Source: Frigidibacter sp037095735 (lineage in GTDB: Bacteria; Pseudomonadota; Alphaproteobacteria; Rhodobacterales; Rhodobacteraceae). Taken from it: 64,000 bases of DNA. Within the stretch, counting starts at the first letter, position 1; the number at the start of each line of letters is the position of its first letter. This document shows, in pieces, positions 26,401-34,525 of this stretch. The stretch lies in assembly GCF_037095735.1 (NCBI RefSeq), contig NZ_JBAWKD010000003.1:620001-684000 (forward strand). The letters are read 5' to 3'. The notes beneath the pieces were generated by a model, which saw only the letters and a program-made list of their open reading frames with translations, ran no database searches and had not been told where the DNA came from. The position numbers and the translations under genes are program-made.

Positions 26401-27109
26401 CGCCACAAGGGCGAGGGCCCGCCCGGACGAGCCGCTCAGGATCGTCCGCCGGTGGCAGATGGACCTGCACGAGACGCCGGTTTTCCTCGTCAAGGTGGAC
26501 GGCTGCCGGGGCTCGCTGCTGGCGATGCCGGATGCGGTGGTGACGCCTGGACCCGCAACGCCCTCGCTAAAGGGTTTTCGCCGCTCCGATCGCAGACGCC
26601 CCGGCTCGCCAGGCAGTGTTGAAAACGCATCTGGACTGAGGCGAACTCAGAATAGTTTCGCGACGCTGCCATGCCGGACAAGGTATACGGGCTCGTCAGC
26701 CGGCGACATGTCGGCCTGCATGAAAATCCGCCGCCCAGTCAGAGTCCAAACCTGCTACGGCTCACTGCGTACAAAGCCGGATGACGTCACCGCACTCAGC
26801 GTCGCTCTCGCCGCGCTGAAGGGCCTCGTCACCCCTTGAGCAGATCCCGCGACCCGCATGGACACGAAAGGGCCCGGCTAGCGACGCCAGCATGCCGGAC
26901 GAAAGGCCCAGCATCTTCCCCTGATGCCGGAGGGCCCGAGTGAAAACCCGGTCAGGCTCGGCGGCGCCAGAAGCCGGCAGGGCACGCGGCTGGCGATGCC
27001 CGACGCGCCACCGATCGGCTGTTCAGCCGCGCGCTCGCCAGGCGTCTTCGCCACCCCGGCCGCCGATGCCGACGCCCCCGAGCCCGCTATGGCCGCGTCT
27101 CTCGGATGA
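26401..27109 (+). pseudogene. Three decayed tandem copies of the LOG gene 3' end
   Basis: Copy A (26401-26640) aligns with 26161-26398 at a 240-bp offset: IVRRWQMDLHETPVFLV and LLAMPDAVV against IVTWRQIGLHEKPVYLV and LLAMLEAVV. It ends in a stop at 26637-26639. Copy B (about 26680-26870) keeps TCGGCCTGCATGAAAA and GCTGAAGG..TCGTCAC at an offset near 490 bp. Copy C (about 26942-27109) aligns without gaps at a constant 711-bp offset and ends at the equivalent stop (ATPAADADAPEPAMAASLG against VTPVADASALEAALAAHLG). All lack the N-terminal half and the catalytic motif, so they cannot encode LOG enzymes. Confidence 0.82.
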
Positions 27110-27208
27110 GCGCGCGGCGGAAAACAGCGCAAAGGGTCCGCCGCGCAGATGGTGGCCGGGGGGCGCCACGGGGTCGCGGAGACCCCGGGCGCCCTGCCCG
27201 GCCACCCT

Positions 27209-27661
27209 TCAGGCCGCCTCGAGCTCGGCCGCGACGATCTTCGCGATCTGCGGCAGCGGATGCCCGGTCAGGGTCTTGGCGCATTCCGCCGCCAGCGCCC
27301 GGCCCGTCGCTGCGCCAAGATGCGGCCGCATCGCGCCAAGGATCGGTGCCGGGGCGGCGATCACCAGCCGCGCAGAGCCGCGCCCGGCCACCTCGACCTC
27401 GATCACACCGGCCAGATCCGCGGCAAAGGCCTCGCCAGCGAGACGCGCATAATCCGCCTGCTCCAGCGCCGAGCGCTGGCCGGGCCCCTTGTCGGCCATC
27501 CGCCCGGGCCGGTCGGTCGCCCCCGCCAGCGCCTCGGGCGGCACCGCGTGGCGCGAGACCACCGAAAGCTCGGGCGCGTCGGGCGTTCCGGCGTTCTCGA
27601 GGATCAGTGCCTTCTCGCCATCGGCGACGAGGATGAGGGTGCCCTTGGCCATGCGTGCCAT
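27209..27661 (-). CDS. Host-attachment-family protein (PF10116-like)
   Basis: 150 aa; starts MARMAKGTLILVADGEKALIL with AGGAGA 6 nt upstream. It matches the family named for an Agrobacterium protein linked with attachment to plant cells, which shares a fold with archaeal eRF1-related baeRF proteins. Visible are ALILENAGT (about 18-26), DRPGRMADKGPGQRSALEQ (about 50-68) and VIAAPAPILGAMRPHLG (about 100-116). The biochemical function is unknown; the attachment name should not be taken literally. No linked genes give a clue. Confidence 0.8.
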   Translation of the reverse strand: MARMAKGTLILVADGEKALILENAGTPDAPELSVVSRHAVPPEALAGATDRPGRMADKGPGQRSALEQADYARLAGEAFAADLAGVIEVEVAGRGSARLVIAAPAPILGAMRPHLGAATGRALAAECAKTLTGHPLPQIAKIVAAELEAA

Positions 27662-27839
27662 TGCCGTCTCCTGTATCGTTGCTGTGCGGGGAAAACGTCC
27701 GCATCCGGGGCGCGTTCCGCCCGGCGCCGGGCCGTCGTGGGCACCGGCGGCGCCCCGCCCAGCCGCGACACCGGCGCAGGAGCAAAGCCGCCCCCGCGCT
27801 GATGGGGCGCAGGCGGGGGGCTTGCAGACCGGGATCGCG

Positions 27840-28105
27840 ATGACTTCAACACCCCCCGCAACAGACGGCGCCCCCCGCGGCGACAGATCCGGCGCGGCGC
27901 CCGTCGAAACCGCGGCTGACGCTGGTCCTGCTCTTCGCGGTCCATCCGGTGATCACCGCCCTGCTCTAGCTGCCCGCGCCGCTGACGCAGCGCTGGCAGG
28001 TCTGGCACCGCACGCCGGTAATGGTCGGTGGCATCGTCTTTCGGGGGCGATCGTCTTCGGGGTCAGCTCGCCGGTGATGCGGATCTTCGGTTGGCACATC
28101 CTGCG
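27840..28105 (+). pseudogene. Possible decayed membrane-protein remnant
   Basis: Reading across a stop at about 27967 and one apparent frameshift near 28045 yields a hydrophobic segment (LTLVLLFAVHPVITALL), a short loop (LPAPLTQRWQVWHRTPVMVG) and a second hydrophobic stretch (AIVFGVSSPVMRIFGWHIL). This could be a two-helix membrane protein that has decayed. No family is recognised. The rest of the 27662-28163 interval shows no other gene. Confidence 0.35.
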
Positions 28106-28112
28106 GAGCTAT

Positions 28113-28140
28113 GGAAAAGGCCCGGCGCGGCGGCCGGGCC
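28113..28140 (-). terminator. Rho-independent terminator of sodB
   Basis: GGCCCGGC (28119-28126) and GCCGGGCC (28133-28140) form an 8-bp stem with a 6-nt loop; on the minus strand it is followed by TTTTCC. It begins 24 nt past the sodB stop codon. Confidence 0.8.
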
Positions 28141-28163
28141 CTTCCCTGATCGTGCCGGGTCGC

Positions 28164-28763
28164 TCAGAGGCGGCCGGCGACGTTTTCCCAGTTCACCAGC
28201 TTCTCGAGGAAGTTGGTCAGGTAGGCCGGGCGCTTGTTGCGGAAGTCGATGTAGTACGAGTGTTCCCACACGTCGCAGCCCAGCAGCGCGGTCTGGCCGA
28301 AGCACAGCGGGTTCACGCCGTTCTCGGTCTTGGTGACCTTCAGCGCGCCGTCGGTGTCCTTCACCAGCCAGCACCAGCCCGAGCCGAACTGGCCCGCGCC
28401 CGCGGCGGCGAATTCTTCCTTGAACTTGTCGACCGAGCCGAAGGACTCGGTGATCGCCTTTTCAAGCTCGCCCGGCATCGCCTTGCCGCCCGGGCCCATC
28501 ATCTCCCAGAACTGGTTGTGGTTCCAGTGCTGCGAGGCGTTGTTGAAGATGCCCGACTGCGCCACGGCGCCGGCCTTGTAGGTGCCTTTGACGATGTCTT
28601 CGAGCGACTTGCCTTCCCACTCGGTGCCGGCGATCAGCTTGTTGCCGTTGTCGACATAGGCCTTGTGGTGGATGTCGTGGTGGAACTCGAGCGTCTCCTT
28701 CGACATGCCGAGCGCGGCCAGCGCATCGTGGGCATAGGGGAGATCGGGAAGCGTGAAGGCCAT
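28164..28763 (-). CDS. sodB: Superoxide dismutase, iron type
   Basis: 199 aa from MAFTLPDLPYA; CAT at 28761-28763, SD AAAGGACG upstream. Converts superoxide to H2O2 and O2 in the cytoplasm. Metal ligands by alignment are His28 (LEFHH), His82 (WNHNQFW), Asp164 and His168 (CDVWEH). Gln78 in NNASQHWNH is in the position that marks iron enzymes (Mn enzymes have Gly there and the Gln elsewhere), so Fe or cambialistic use is likely. It stands between soxG and a terminator. Its own promoter was not found clearly. Confidence 0.94.
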   Translation of the reverse strand: MAFTLPDLPYAHDALAALGMSKETLEFHHDIHHKAYVDNGNKLIAGTEWEGKSLEDIVKGTYKAGAVAQSGIFNNASQHWNHNQFWEMMGPGGKAMPGELEKAITESFGSVDKFKEEFAAAGAGQFGSGWCWLVKDTDGALKVTKTENGVNPLCFGQTALLGCDVWEHSYYIDFRNKRPAYLTNFLEKLVNWENVAGRL

Positions 28764-28874
28764 GGGTTCGTCCTTTCGCAGGCTTGCGGAATTTGCCTGT
28801 GACATAGAAGCGCCTGACCCGCCGAGGTCAAGGGCGGAACACCGCCCCCGACCCTGTGCGGTACCGCGCGAAAC

Positions 28875-29426
28875 CTAGATTTCGGCCCCGCTGCGGGCGG
28901 CATTGGCAAGGCAGCCGAAGACATAGGCGGCGACCGAGCGGAAGCAGATCACCGACCATTCCTCGGCGCCCGATTTCCAAGTCGCGGCAGCCACTTGCGC
29001 GAAGCGCGAACGGCGGACCTCGTCCTCGTCCATCGCCTCGAAATCGATGGGCGCGAGCTTGCGCAGCACGTCGGTCGCGGTCGGGCCGGTGACGGTGATC
29101 AGCGCACGCGCATCCGACACCTCGACGGCCAGATGGTGGCTGCCCGCCAGCGCCGCATCCAGTCCCGCGACCGCGGCCGGAGCCTCGGCATGGGGGACAA
29201 GGATCAGGAGTTCATCCGGCGACATCCACAGCACCGACTTGCCGCCGCCCGAGGTCGCCTTGCGTTGCGCCGGAAGCTCGAGCCCGGTCACCTCGCGCAC
29301 CGCCGCCGCGGTGGCCGGGGACGCGAGGTCGCCGCGGAAGGTGATCATTCCGACCAGACCCTTGTCGGCAACGCTTGCGAAACCGGATGAGGTCTTGCCC
29401 TTAAGGGCGCTGATTGCCTCAAACAT
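28875..29426 (-). CDS. soxG: Sarcosine oxidase gamma subunit
   Basis: 183 aa. The family carries no cofactor by itself; it is a structural subunit of heterotetrameric sarcosine oxidase. Sequence follows the SoxG pattern: SVLWMSPDELLILVPHAEA (about 65-83), VEVSDARALITVTGPTATDV (about 101-120) and RRSRFAQVAAATW (about 137-149), the last echoing the GcvT-like fold. Its ATG overlaps the soxA stop by 8 bp, ensuring coupled translation at the end of the operon. Confidence 0.93.
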   Translation of the reverse strand: MFEAISALKGKTSSGFASVADKGLVGMITFRGDLASPATAAAVREVTGLELPAQRKATSGGGKSVLWMSPDELLILVPHAEAPAAVAGLDAALAGSHHLAVEVSDARALITVTGPTATDVLRKLAPIDFEAMDEDEVRRSRFAQVAAATWKSGAEEWSVICFRSVAAYVFGCLANAARSGAEI

Positions 29427-32400
29427 TCTGCTTCGCCCCTTCTTTGTCGAAGAACACCGGATCGCAGATCCGCGCCTTGATCGTCTTGCCGGCGGTGTCG
29501 GGGAATTCCAGCACCTCGCCCATCCGCTTCGTCCCGTGCTTCACCAGCGCCATCGCGATCCCCTTGCCCAGCGTCGGCGACCAGTAGGTCGAGGTGATGC
29601 GGCCTTGGGTGTTGCGCTGGCCATAGGCGTTGGTGCCCTCGGCCGGGAAATAGAGACCGTCGGGGATCACCGTTCCATCGAGCGTTTCCAGCCCCACGAG
29701 CTGCCAGCGGTCCGGGTCGGCCAGCGCCACGCGTTCCTGCGCGCGCTTGCCGAGGTAGTCTTCCTTCTTCTTCGAGATCGCCCAGCTGAGGCCAAGATCC
29801 TGCGGGATCACCGTGCCGTCGGACTCGTCGCCGATCATGATGAAGCCCTTCTCGGCGCGCAGCACGTGCAGGCATTCGGTGCCGTAGGGCATCACCCCGA
29901 ACTCGGCCCCGTCCTTCATCAGCCGCTCCCAGAAGGCCGCACCCTGCGAGGCGGGAACCGCGATCTCGTAGGACAGCTCGCCCGAGAACGAGATCCGGTA
30001 GGCCCGCGCGTCGAAGCCGCCAAGCTTGCCCTCGGCCCAGGTCATGAAGGGCAGCGTCTCTTTCGAGACATCCATGCCGCCCAGCTTTTCCAGAAGCTTG
30101 CGCGCATTGGGGCCAACGACGGCGATCTGGGCATATTGCTCGGTCAGGTTGGCGGTGTAGACCTTCCAGTCCCACCACTCGCACTGCAGCCAGTCTTCCA
30201 TCCAGGCATGGATGCGGTCCGCCCCGCCCGAGGTGGTGTGGCAGAGCCAGGTGTCTTCCGAGATCCGCGCCACGACGCCGTCATCGCTGAGGAAGCCGTT
30301 CTCGTTGCACATCAGCCCGTAGCGGCATTTGCCGACGCCGAGGTTCGACATCATGTTCGTGTAGAGCATGTCGAGGAATTTCCCCGCATCCGGCCCCTTC
30401 ACGAGGATCTTGCCCAGCGTCGAGGCGTCGAGCAGCCCCAGCTTGTCGCGGGTGTTCCTCACCTCGCGGTTCACGGCGTCATGCACGGTCTCGCCGGGCT
30501 TGCGGTAGCAGAACGGGCGGCGCCAGAGGCCGACCGGCTCCCAATGGGCGCCGTTCGCGTCATGCCAGGCGTCGGGGGGCGTGCGGCGCAGCGGCTGGAA
30601 GATCTCGCCCCGCGCCTCGCCCGCGATCGCGCCGAAGGAGATCGGCGTGTAGGGCGGGCGGAAGGTGGTGGTGCCGGTGGCAGGGATCGGCTGGTGCAGC
30701 GCGTCGGACAGAACGGCCAGGCCGTTGATGTTCGAGAGTTTCCCCTGATCGGTCGCCATGCCGAGCGTGGTGTAGCGCTTGGTGTGCTCGACCGAGGTGT
30801 AGCCTTCGCGCGCCGCAAGCTGCACGTCAGAGACCTTCACGTCGTTCTGGTAGTCGAGCCACATCTTGGCGCGCATCGCGGGCGTGGCGCCGGCGGGCAT
30901 CACCCAGGCAGCGAGCATCGGCGATTCCGCCGGGCCCGAGGCCGCGGGCGCCTCGCCCGTGCCGCCGCCGGCGGCATGGGCATCGTCCAGAACCTCGCGG
31001 ATCGTCATCGCGCCCGAGGCGCAGCCGGCGGTCACTGCCAGCGGCTGGCCCTTGTCGCCCAGCGGCGGGCGCGCGGGATCGGGGCGGAACATCGCCTTTT
31101 CATCGTCCCAGTTGAGCTTGCCGCCACAATGCGACCACAGGTGCACGACCGGCGACCAGCCGCCCGACATGGCGACGCAATCGCAGGGGATCTCTTCCAG
31201 CACCGCGCCCTCGCCCGCCTGGGCGCAGACCGAAACGCGGGTCACGCGTTTCGACCCGTGGGTCTTGGCGATGGCGCGGCCTTCCAGCACGCGGATGCCC
31301 TTTTCGCGGACCAGCTGCGGCAGGGCGCCGTCCGCGCGCGGGCGGACGTCGATGACCGCGGCGACGATCAGGCCCGCCTCGAACAGCGCGAGCGCGGTGC
31401 GGTAGGCGTCATCGTTGTTGGTGACGACGACGGTGCGGTCGCCGGGGCTGACCGCGTAGTTCACGACATAGTCGCGCACCGCCGAGGCCAGCATCACGCC
31501 CGGAATGTCGTTGCCGTAGAAGGACATCGGCCGTTCGATCGCGCCGGTGGCGGTGATCACCTGCCCCGCCCGCATCCGCCACAGGCGGTGGCGCGGACGC
31601 CCGTCGCCGGGGGTGGTGTCGGCAAGGCGTTCGTAGACCAGCGCATAGCCGTGGTCGTACAGGCCCGAGACCATGGCGCGGGTCTTCAGGGTGACGTTCT
31701 CCATGCCCTTCAGCGTGGCCAGCGTCTGGTCGACCCAAGCCTGCGCGGGAAGGCCCGCGATCTCGCACCCGTCGACCGGGGCGCGACCGCCCCAGGCGCC
31801 GGTCTGCTCGACCAGCCAGACGCGCTTGCCGGCAGTGGCCGCCGCCAGCGCCGCGGTCAGACCCGCGACGCCGCCGCCCGCGACCAGCACGTCGCAGAAG
31901 CCGTAGGCCTGTTCATAGGTGTCGGCGTCGGGTTCCTTCGGCACCTTGCCGAGGCCCGCCGACTGGCGGATCACCGGCTCGTACACGTGCTTCCAGAAGG
32001 CGCGCGGGTGGATGAAGGTCTTGTAGTAGAAGCCCGCCGGCAGGAAGCGCGCGACCGAGTTGTTCACCACGCCCACGTCGAATTCGAGGCTGGGCCAGTG
32101 GTTCTGCGAGCCCGCGACGAGGCCGTCGAAGGTCTCGGTCGTGGTGGCGCGCTGGTTCGGCTCGAACCGCTTGCCCTCGCCCAGCCCCATCAGCGCGTTC
32201 GGCTCTTCGGCGCCAGAGCCGACGATGCCGCGCGGGCGGTGGTACTTGAACGAGCGGCCGACCAGCATCTGGTCGTTGGCCAGCAGCGAGGCGGCGAGCG
32301 TGTCGCCGCGGAAGCCCGTCATCTTCCGGCCGTTGAAGGTGAAGGAAACGGGGGCGGTGCGGTCGATCAGGCGGCCGCCACGGGTCAGACGGGTGCTCAT
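29419..32400 (-). CDS. soxA: Sarcosine oxidase alpha subunit
   Basis: 993 aa. The N-terminal region (1-100) resembles a 2Fe-2S ferredoxin-like fold with lost cysteines (LIDRTAPVSFTFNGRKMTGF). It is followed by an FAD/NAD-binding domain with DVLVAGGGVAGLTAALAAA (about 170-188), then a C-terminal GcvT-like aminomethyltransferase domain (about 610-993) for tetrahydrofolate. The enzyme oxidises sarcosine to glycine and gives 5,10-methylene-THF plus H2O2. The start overlaps soxD by 4 bp (ATGA). The adjacent downstream gene is soxG. Confidence 0.96.
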   Translation of the reverse strand: MSTRLTRGGRLIDRTAPVSFTFNGRKMTGFRGDTLAASLLANDQMLVGRSFKYHRPRGIVGSGAEEPNALMGLGEGKRFEPNQRATTTETFDGLVAGSQNHWPSLEFDVGVVNNSVARFLPAGFYYKTFIHPRAFWKHVYEPVIRQSAGLGKVPKEPDADTYEQAYGFCDVLVAGGGVAGLTAALAAATAGKRVWLVEQTGAWGGRAPVDGCEIAGLPAQAWVDQTLATLKGMENVTLKTRAMVSGLYDHGYALVYERLADTTPGDGRPRHRLWRMRAGQVITATGAIERPMSFYGNDIPGVMLASAVRDYVVNYAVSPGDRTVVVTNNDDAYRTALALFEAGLIVAAVIDVRPRADGALPQLVREKGIRVLEGRAIAKTHGSKRVTRVSVCAQAGEGAVLEEIPCDCVAMSGGWSPVVHLWSHCGGKLNWDDEKAMFRPDPARPPLGDKGQPLAVTAGCASGAMTIREVLDDAHAAGGGTGEAPAASGPAESPMLAAWVMPAGATPAMRAKMWLDYQNDVKVSDVQLAAREGYTSVEHTKRYTTLGMATDQGKLSNINGLAVLSDALHQPIPATGTTTFRPPYTPISFGAIAGEARGEIFQPLRRTPPDAWHDANGAHWEPVGLWRRPFCYRKPGETVHDAVNREVRNTRDKLGLLDASTLGKILVKGPDAGKFLDMLYTNMMSNLGVGKCRYGLMCNENGFLSDDGVVARISEDTWLCHTTSGGADRIHAWMEDWLQCEWWDWKVYTANLTEQYAQIAVVGPNARKLLEKLGGMDVSKETLPFMTWAEGKLGGFDARAYRISFSGELSYEIAVPASQGAAFWERLMKDGAEFGVMPYGTECLHVLRAEKGFIMIGDESDGTVIPQDLGLSWAISKKKEDYLGKRAQERVALADPDRWQLVGLETLDGTVIPDGLYFPAEGTNAYGQRNTQGRITSTYWSPTLGKGIAMALVKHGTKRMGEVLEFPDTAGKTIKARICDPVFFDKEGAKQNV

Positions 32401-32720
32401 TGCGCGGGTTCCCAGTTCGGGCGTTTGGCCTTGATCGCGGCGACGATCTCTTCGGTGGGGGCCGGGGTCTGGGCCTTGTAGGTCCCGAAGACCTCGAGCG
32501 TGGCGGTGCAGCGGGCCGCGAGGAACCACTTGCCGCAGCCATAGGCATGGCGCCAGCGCTCGAAATGCACGCCCTTGGGGTTGGCGCGGTTGAACATGTA
32601 GCCCTCGAACTCGGCATCGGTCGAGCCGGGGCCGAAGCGCTTCAGATGCGCCTCGCCGCCGGGGGCAAGCTCGGTCTCTTCGGCGCGCACGCCGCAATAG
32701 GGGCAGGTCAGCGTCAGCAT
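32397..32720 (-). CDS. soxD: Sarcosine oxidase delta subunit (zinc-binding)
   Basis: 107 aa. Zinc site: Cys6 and Cys9 (CPYC), His59 and Cys62 (HAYGCGKWF), as in the small delta subunit. It is needed for assembly of the SoxABGD complex. RFGPGSTDAEFEGYMFNRAN and the final RPNWEPAQ are typical. The stop overlaps the soxA start (ATGA). It follows a 47-codon membrane ORF. Confidence 0.95.
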   Translation of the reverse strand: MLTLTCPYCGVRAEETELAPGGEAHLKRFGPGSTDAEFEGYMFNRANPKGVHFERWRHAYGCGKWFLAARCTATLEVFGTYKAQTPAPTEEIVAAIKAKRPNWEPAQ

Positions 32721-32768
32721 GGGCAGGCTCCGGCGACGGGGACAGCGATCCGCGCCGGAGCGCGGGAG

Positions 32769-32912
32769 TCAGTCGGGAAGGTTGATCGTGATCTCGGGCT
32801 TGTCGGCCGCGGGCGCTTCGCCGCCCGACCAGACGAACCAGCCGATGGCCAGTACGGCGACGACGACGGCGCCGAGGATGAAAGCGAAGGCGTTCGAGGA
32901 ACTGCGGTCCAT
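32769..32912 (-). CDS. Small single-helix membrane protein in the sox operon
   Basis: 47 aa, starting MDRSSSNAF, with one membrane helix (about 9-28, AFILGAVVVAVLAIGWFVWS) and a short acidic tail ending in KPEITINLPD. AAGGACG lies 8 nt upstream of the ATG, a good SD. It sits between soxB and soxD on the same strand. Its function is unknown; a role in the sox operon is only suggested by position. Codon use matches its neighbours, so it looks real in spite of its size. Confidence 0.68.
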   Translation of the reverse strand: MDRSSSNAFAFILGAVVVAVLAIGWFVWSGGEAPAADKPEITINLPD

Positions 32913-33021
32913 GATGTCACGTCCTTATGCGTGTCGGTGGACACGGCAACGTGAGCCATCAGGGCGCGGTTCCCGAAACGGTCCGCCCTGATCGTTTCGG
33001 ATATCGCGAGAAACCGGGCCA

Positions 33022-34269
33022 TCAATGCGCCACCCCGGCCGCGACGCTTTCGTCGATGAAGCGGCCTTCGCGGAAGCGGTTGAGCCCGAATTCCGAGGCG
33101 AGCGCCCCGGGTTCGCCCTTGGCGACCAGCTCGGCCATCGCCCAGCCCGAGCCGGGGATCGCCTTGAAGCCGCCGGTGCCCCAGCCGCAGTTGACGTAGA
33201 TGCCGCCCACCGGCGTCGTGGACAGGATCGGCGATCGGTCGCCGGTCATGTCGACGATCCCGCCCCATTGGCGCAGCATCTTCAGGCGGCTGATCATCGG
33301 GAAGGTCTCGATCAGCGCGCGGACGGTTTCTTCCACATGCTGCCACGAGCCGCGCTGGGTGTAGTTGTTGAAGCCGTCGGTGCCGCCGCCGATCACCATC
33401 TCGCCCTTGTCGGATTGCGACATGTAGCCGTGGACGGTGTTGGCCATCACGACCACGTCCATGCAGGGCTTTATCGGTTCGGACACCAGCGCCTGCAGGG
33501 CCAGCGATTCGATCGGCAGGCGGAAGCCCGCCATCTCGGCCAGCACCGAGGAATGCCCGGCGACGACGATGGAAAGCTTGTCGCAGTCGATCGGCCCGCG
33601 CGAGGTGTCGACGCCCTGGACCTTGCCGTTCGCGGTGCGGATGCCCGTCACCTCGGTCTGCTGGATGATGTCCATGCCCATGTCGGAGCAGGCGCGGGCA
33701 TAGCCCCAGGCCACGGCGTCATGGCGCGCGGTGCCGCCGCGGGCCTGGTATTGGGCGCCCAGCACCGGATAGCGCGGCCCGTCGAGGTTGATGATCGGCA
33801 CCAGTTCCTTGACGCGGGCGGGCTCGATCCATTCGGTCTCGATCCCCTGCAGCCGGTTCGCGGCCACGGTGCGCTTGTAGCCGCGAACCTCGTGATGGGT
33901 CTGCGCCAGCATCAGCAGGCCGCGGGGCGAGAACATGATGTTGTAGTTCAGGTCCTGGCTCAGCCCCTCGTAGAGCGAGCGCGCCTTTTCAAAGAGCGCG
34001 GCCGAGCTGTCCTGCAGGTAGTTCGAGCGGATGATCGTGGTGTTGCGCCCGGTGTTGCCACCGCCGAGCCAGCCCTTCTCGATGATCGCCACGTTGCGGA
34101 TGCCGTGGTTCTTGCCGAGGTAATAGGCGGTGGCCAGCCCATGGCCGCCGGCACCGATCACGATGACGTCGTATTTGCGCTTGGGCTCGGGGCTCTTCCA
34201 GGCCTTTTCCCAGCCCTGGTGCCAGTTGAGCGCCTCGCGGGCGACGGCGAATACCGAATAGCGCTTCAT
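33022..34269 (-). CDS. soxB: Sarcosine oxidase beta subunit
   Basis: 415 aa starting MKRYSVFAVAREALNWHQGW. FAD-binding motif DVIVIGAGGHGLATAYYLG (about 34-52); covalent FMN site probably His183 in GTARHDAVAWGYARA. It is the main catalytic subunit for sarcosine. The product of the operon is glycine, feeding one-carbon metabolism with 5,10-methylene-THF. It is the first gene of the minus-strand operon; the order soxB-small ORF-soxD-soxA-soxG is like R. sphaeroides. The ATG at 34269 matches known N-termini; the longer frame upstream is non-homologous. Confidence 0.96.
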   Translation of the reverse strand: MKRYSVFAVAREALNWHQGWEKAWKSPEPKRKYDVIVIGAGGHGLATAYYLGKNHGIRNVAIIEKGWLGGGNTGRNTTIIRSNYLQDSSAALFEKARSLYEGLSQDLNYNIMFSPRGLLMLAQTHHEVRGYKRTVAANRLQGIETEWIEPARVKELVPIINLDGPRYPVLGAQYQARGGTARHDAVAWGYARACSDMGMDIIQQTEVTGIRTANGKVQGVDTSRGPIDCDKLSIVVAGHSSVLAEMAGFRLPIESLALQALVSEPIKPCMDVVVMANTVHGYMSQSDKGEMVIGGGTDGFNNYTQRGSWQHVEETVRALIETFPMISRLKMLRQWGGIVDMTGDRSPILSTTPVGGIYVNCGWGTGGFKAIPGSGWAMAELVAKGEPGALASEFGLNRFREGRFIDESVAAGVAH

Positions 34270-34404
34270 CCCAGCAATCCCCGCATCGCATGACCCCTTC
34301 GTTCCACGGGACCCGAATCCTGACTGCGGCCCCGCTCTGTCGCTTTTTCGCGTTGTCTCGGTTTTGTCACAGGCTGGCAAACGTCGAAATAGGGACAAAT
34401 GCGA

Positions 34405-34435
34405 CATGCATATCTCCGCTTGCGCGCAATGCATG
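34405..34435 (+). promoter_or_regulatory. Inverted repeat between soxB and ccmI
   Basis: CATGCAT (34405-34411) and ATGCATG (34429-34435) form a 7-bp inverted repeat with a 17-nt spacer, in the spacer between the divergent soxB and ccmI genes. It could be an operator or a cruciform; no known regulator binds this exact pattern to my knowledge. Confidence 0.35.
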
Positions 34436-34525
34436 GCAAAGGCGCGCATCCGCCGCAGGCGCTCGCGCGGTTTTGGCTTCCGTCGCGGCCCCGGACTGCC
34501 TAAATGCGACCCCGACAGAGGGGGC

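Noticed and set aside
29047..32481. 1144-codon plus-strand open frame antisense to soxA
   Set aside because: It mirrors soxA codon structure with no recognisable domain; sarcosine oxidase evidence on the other strand is decisive.
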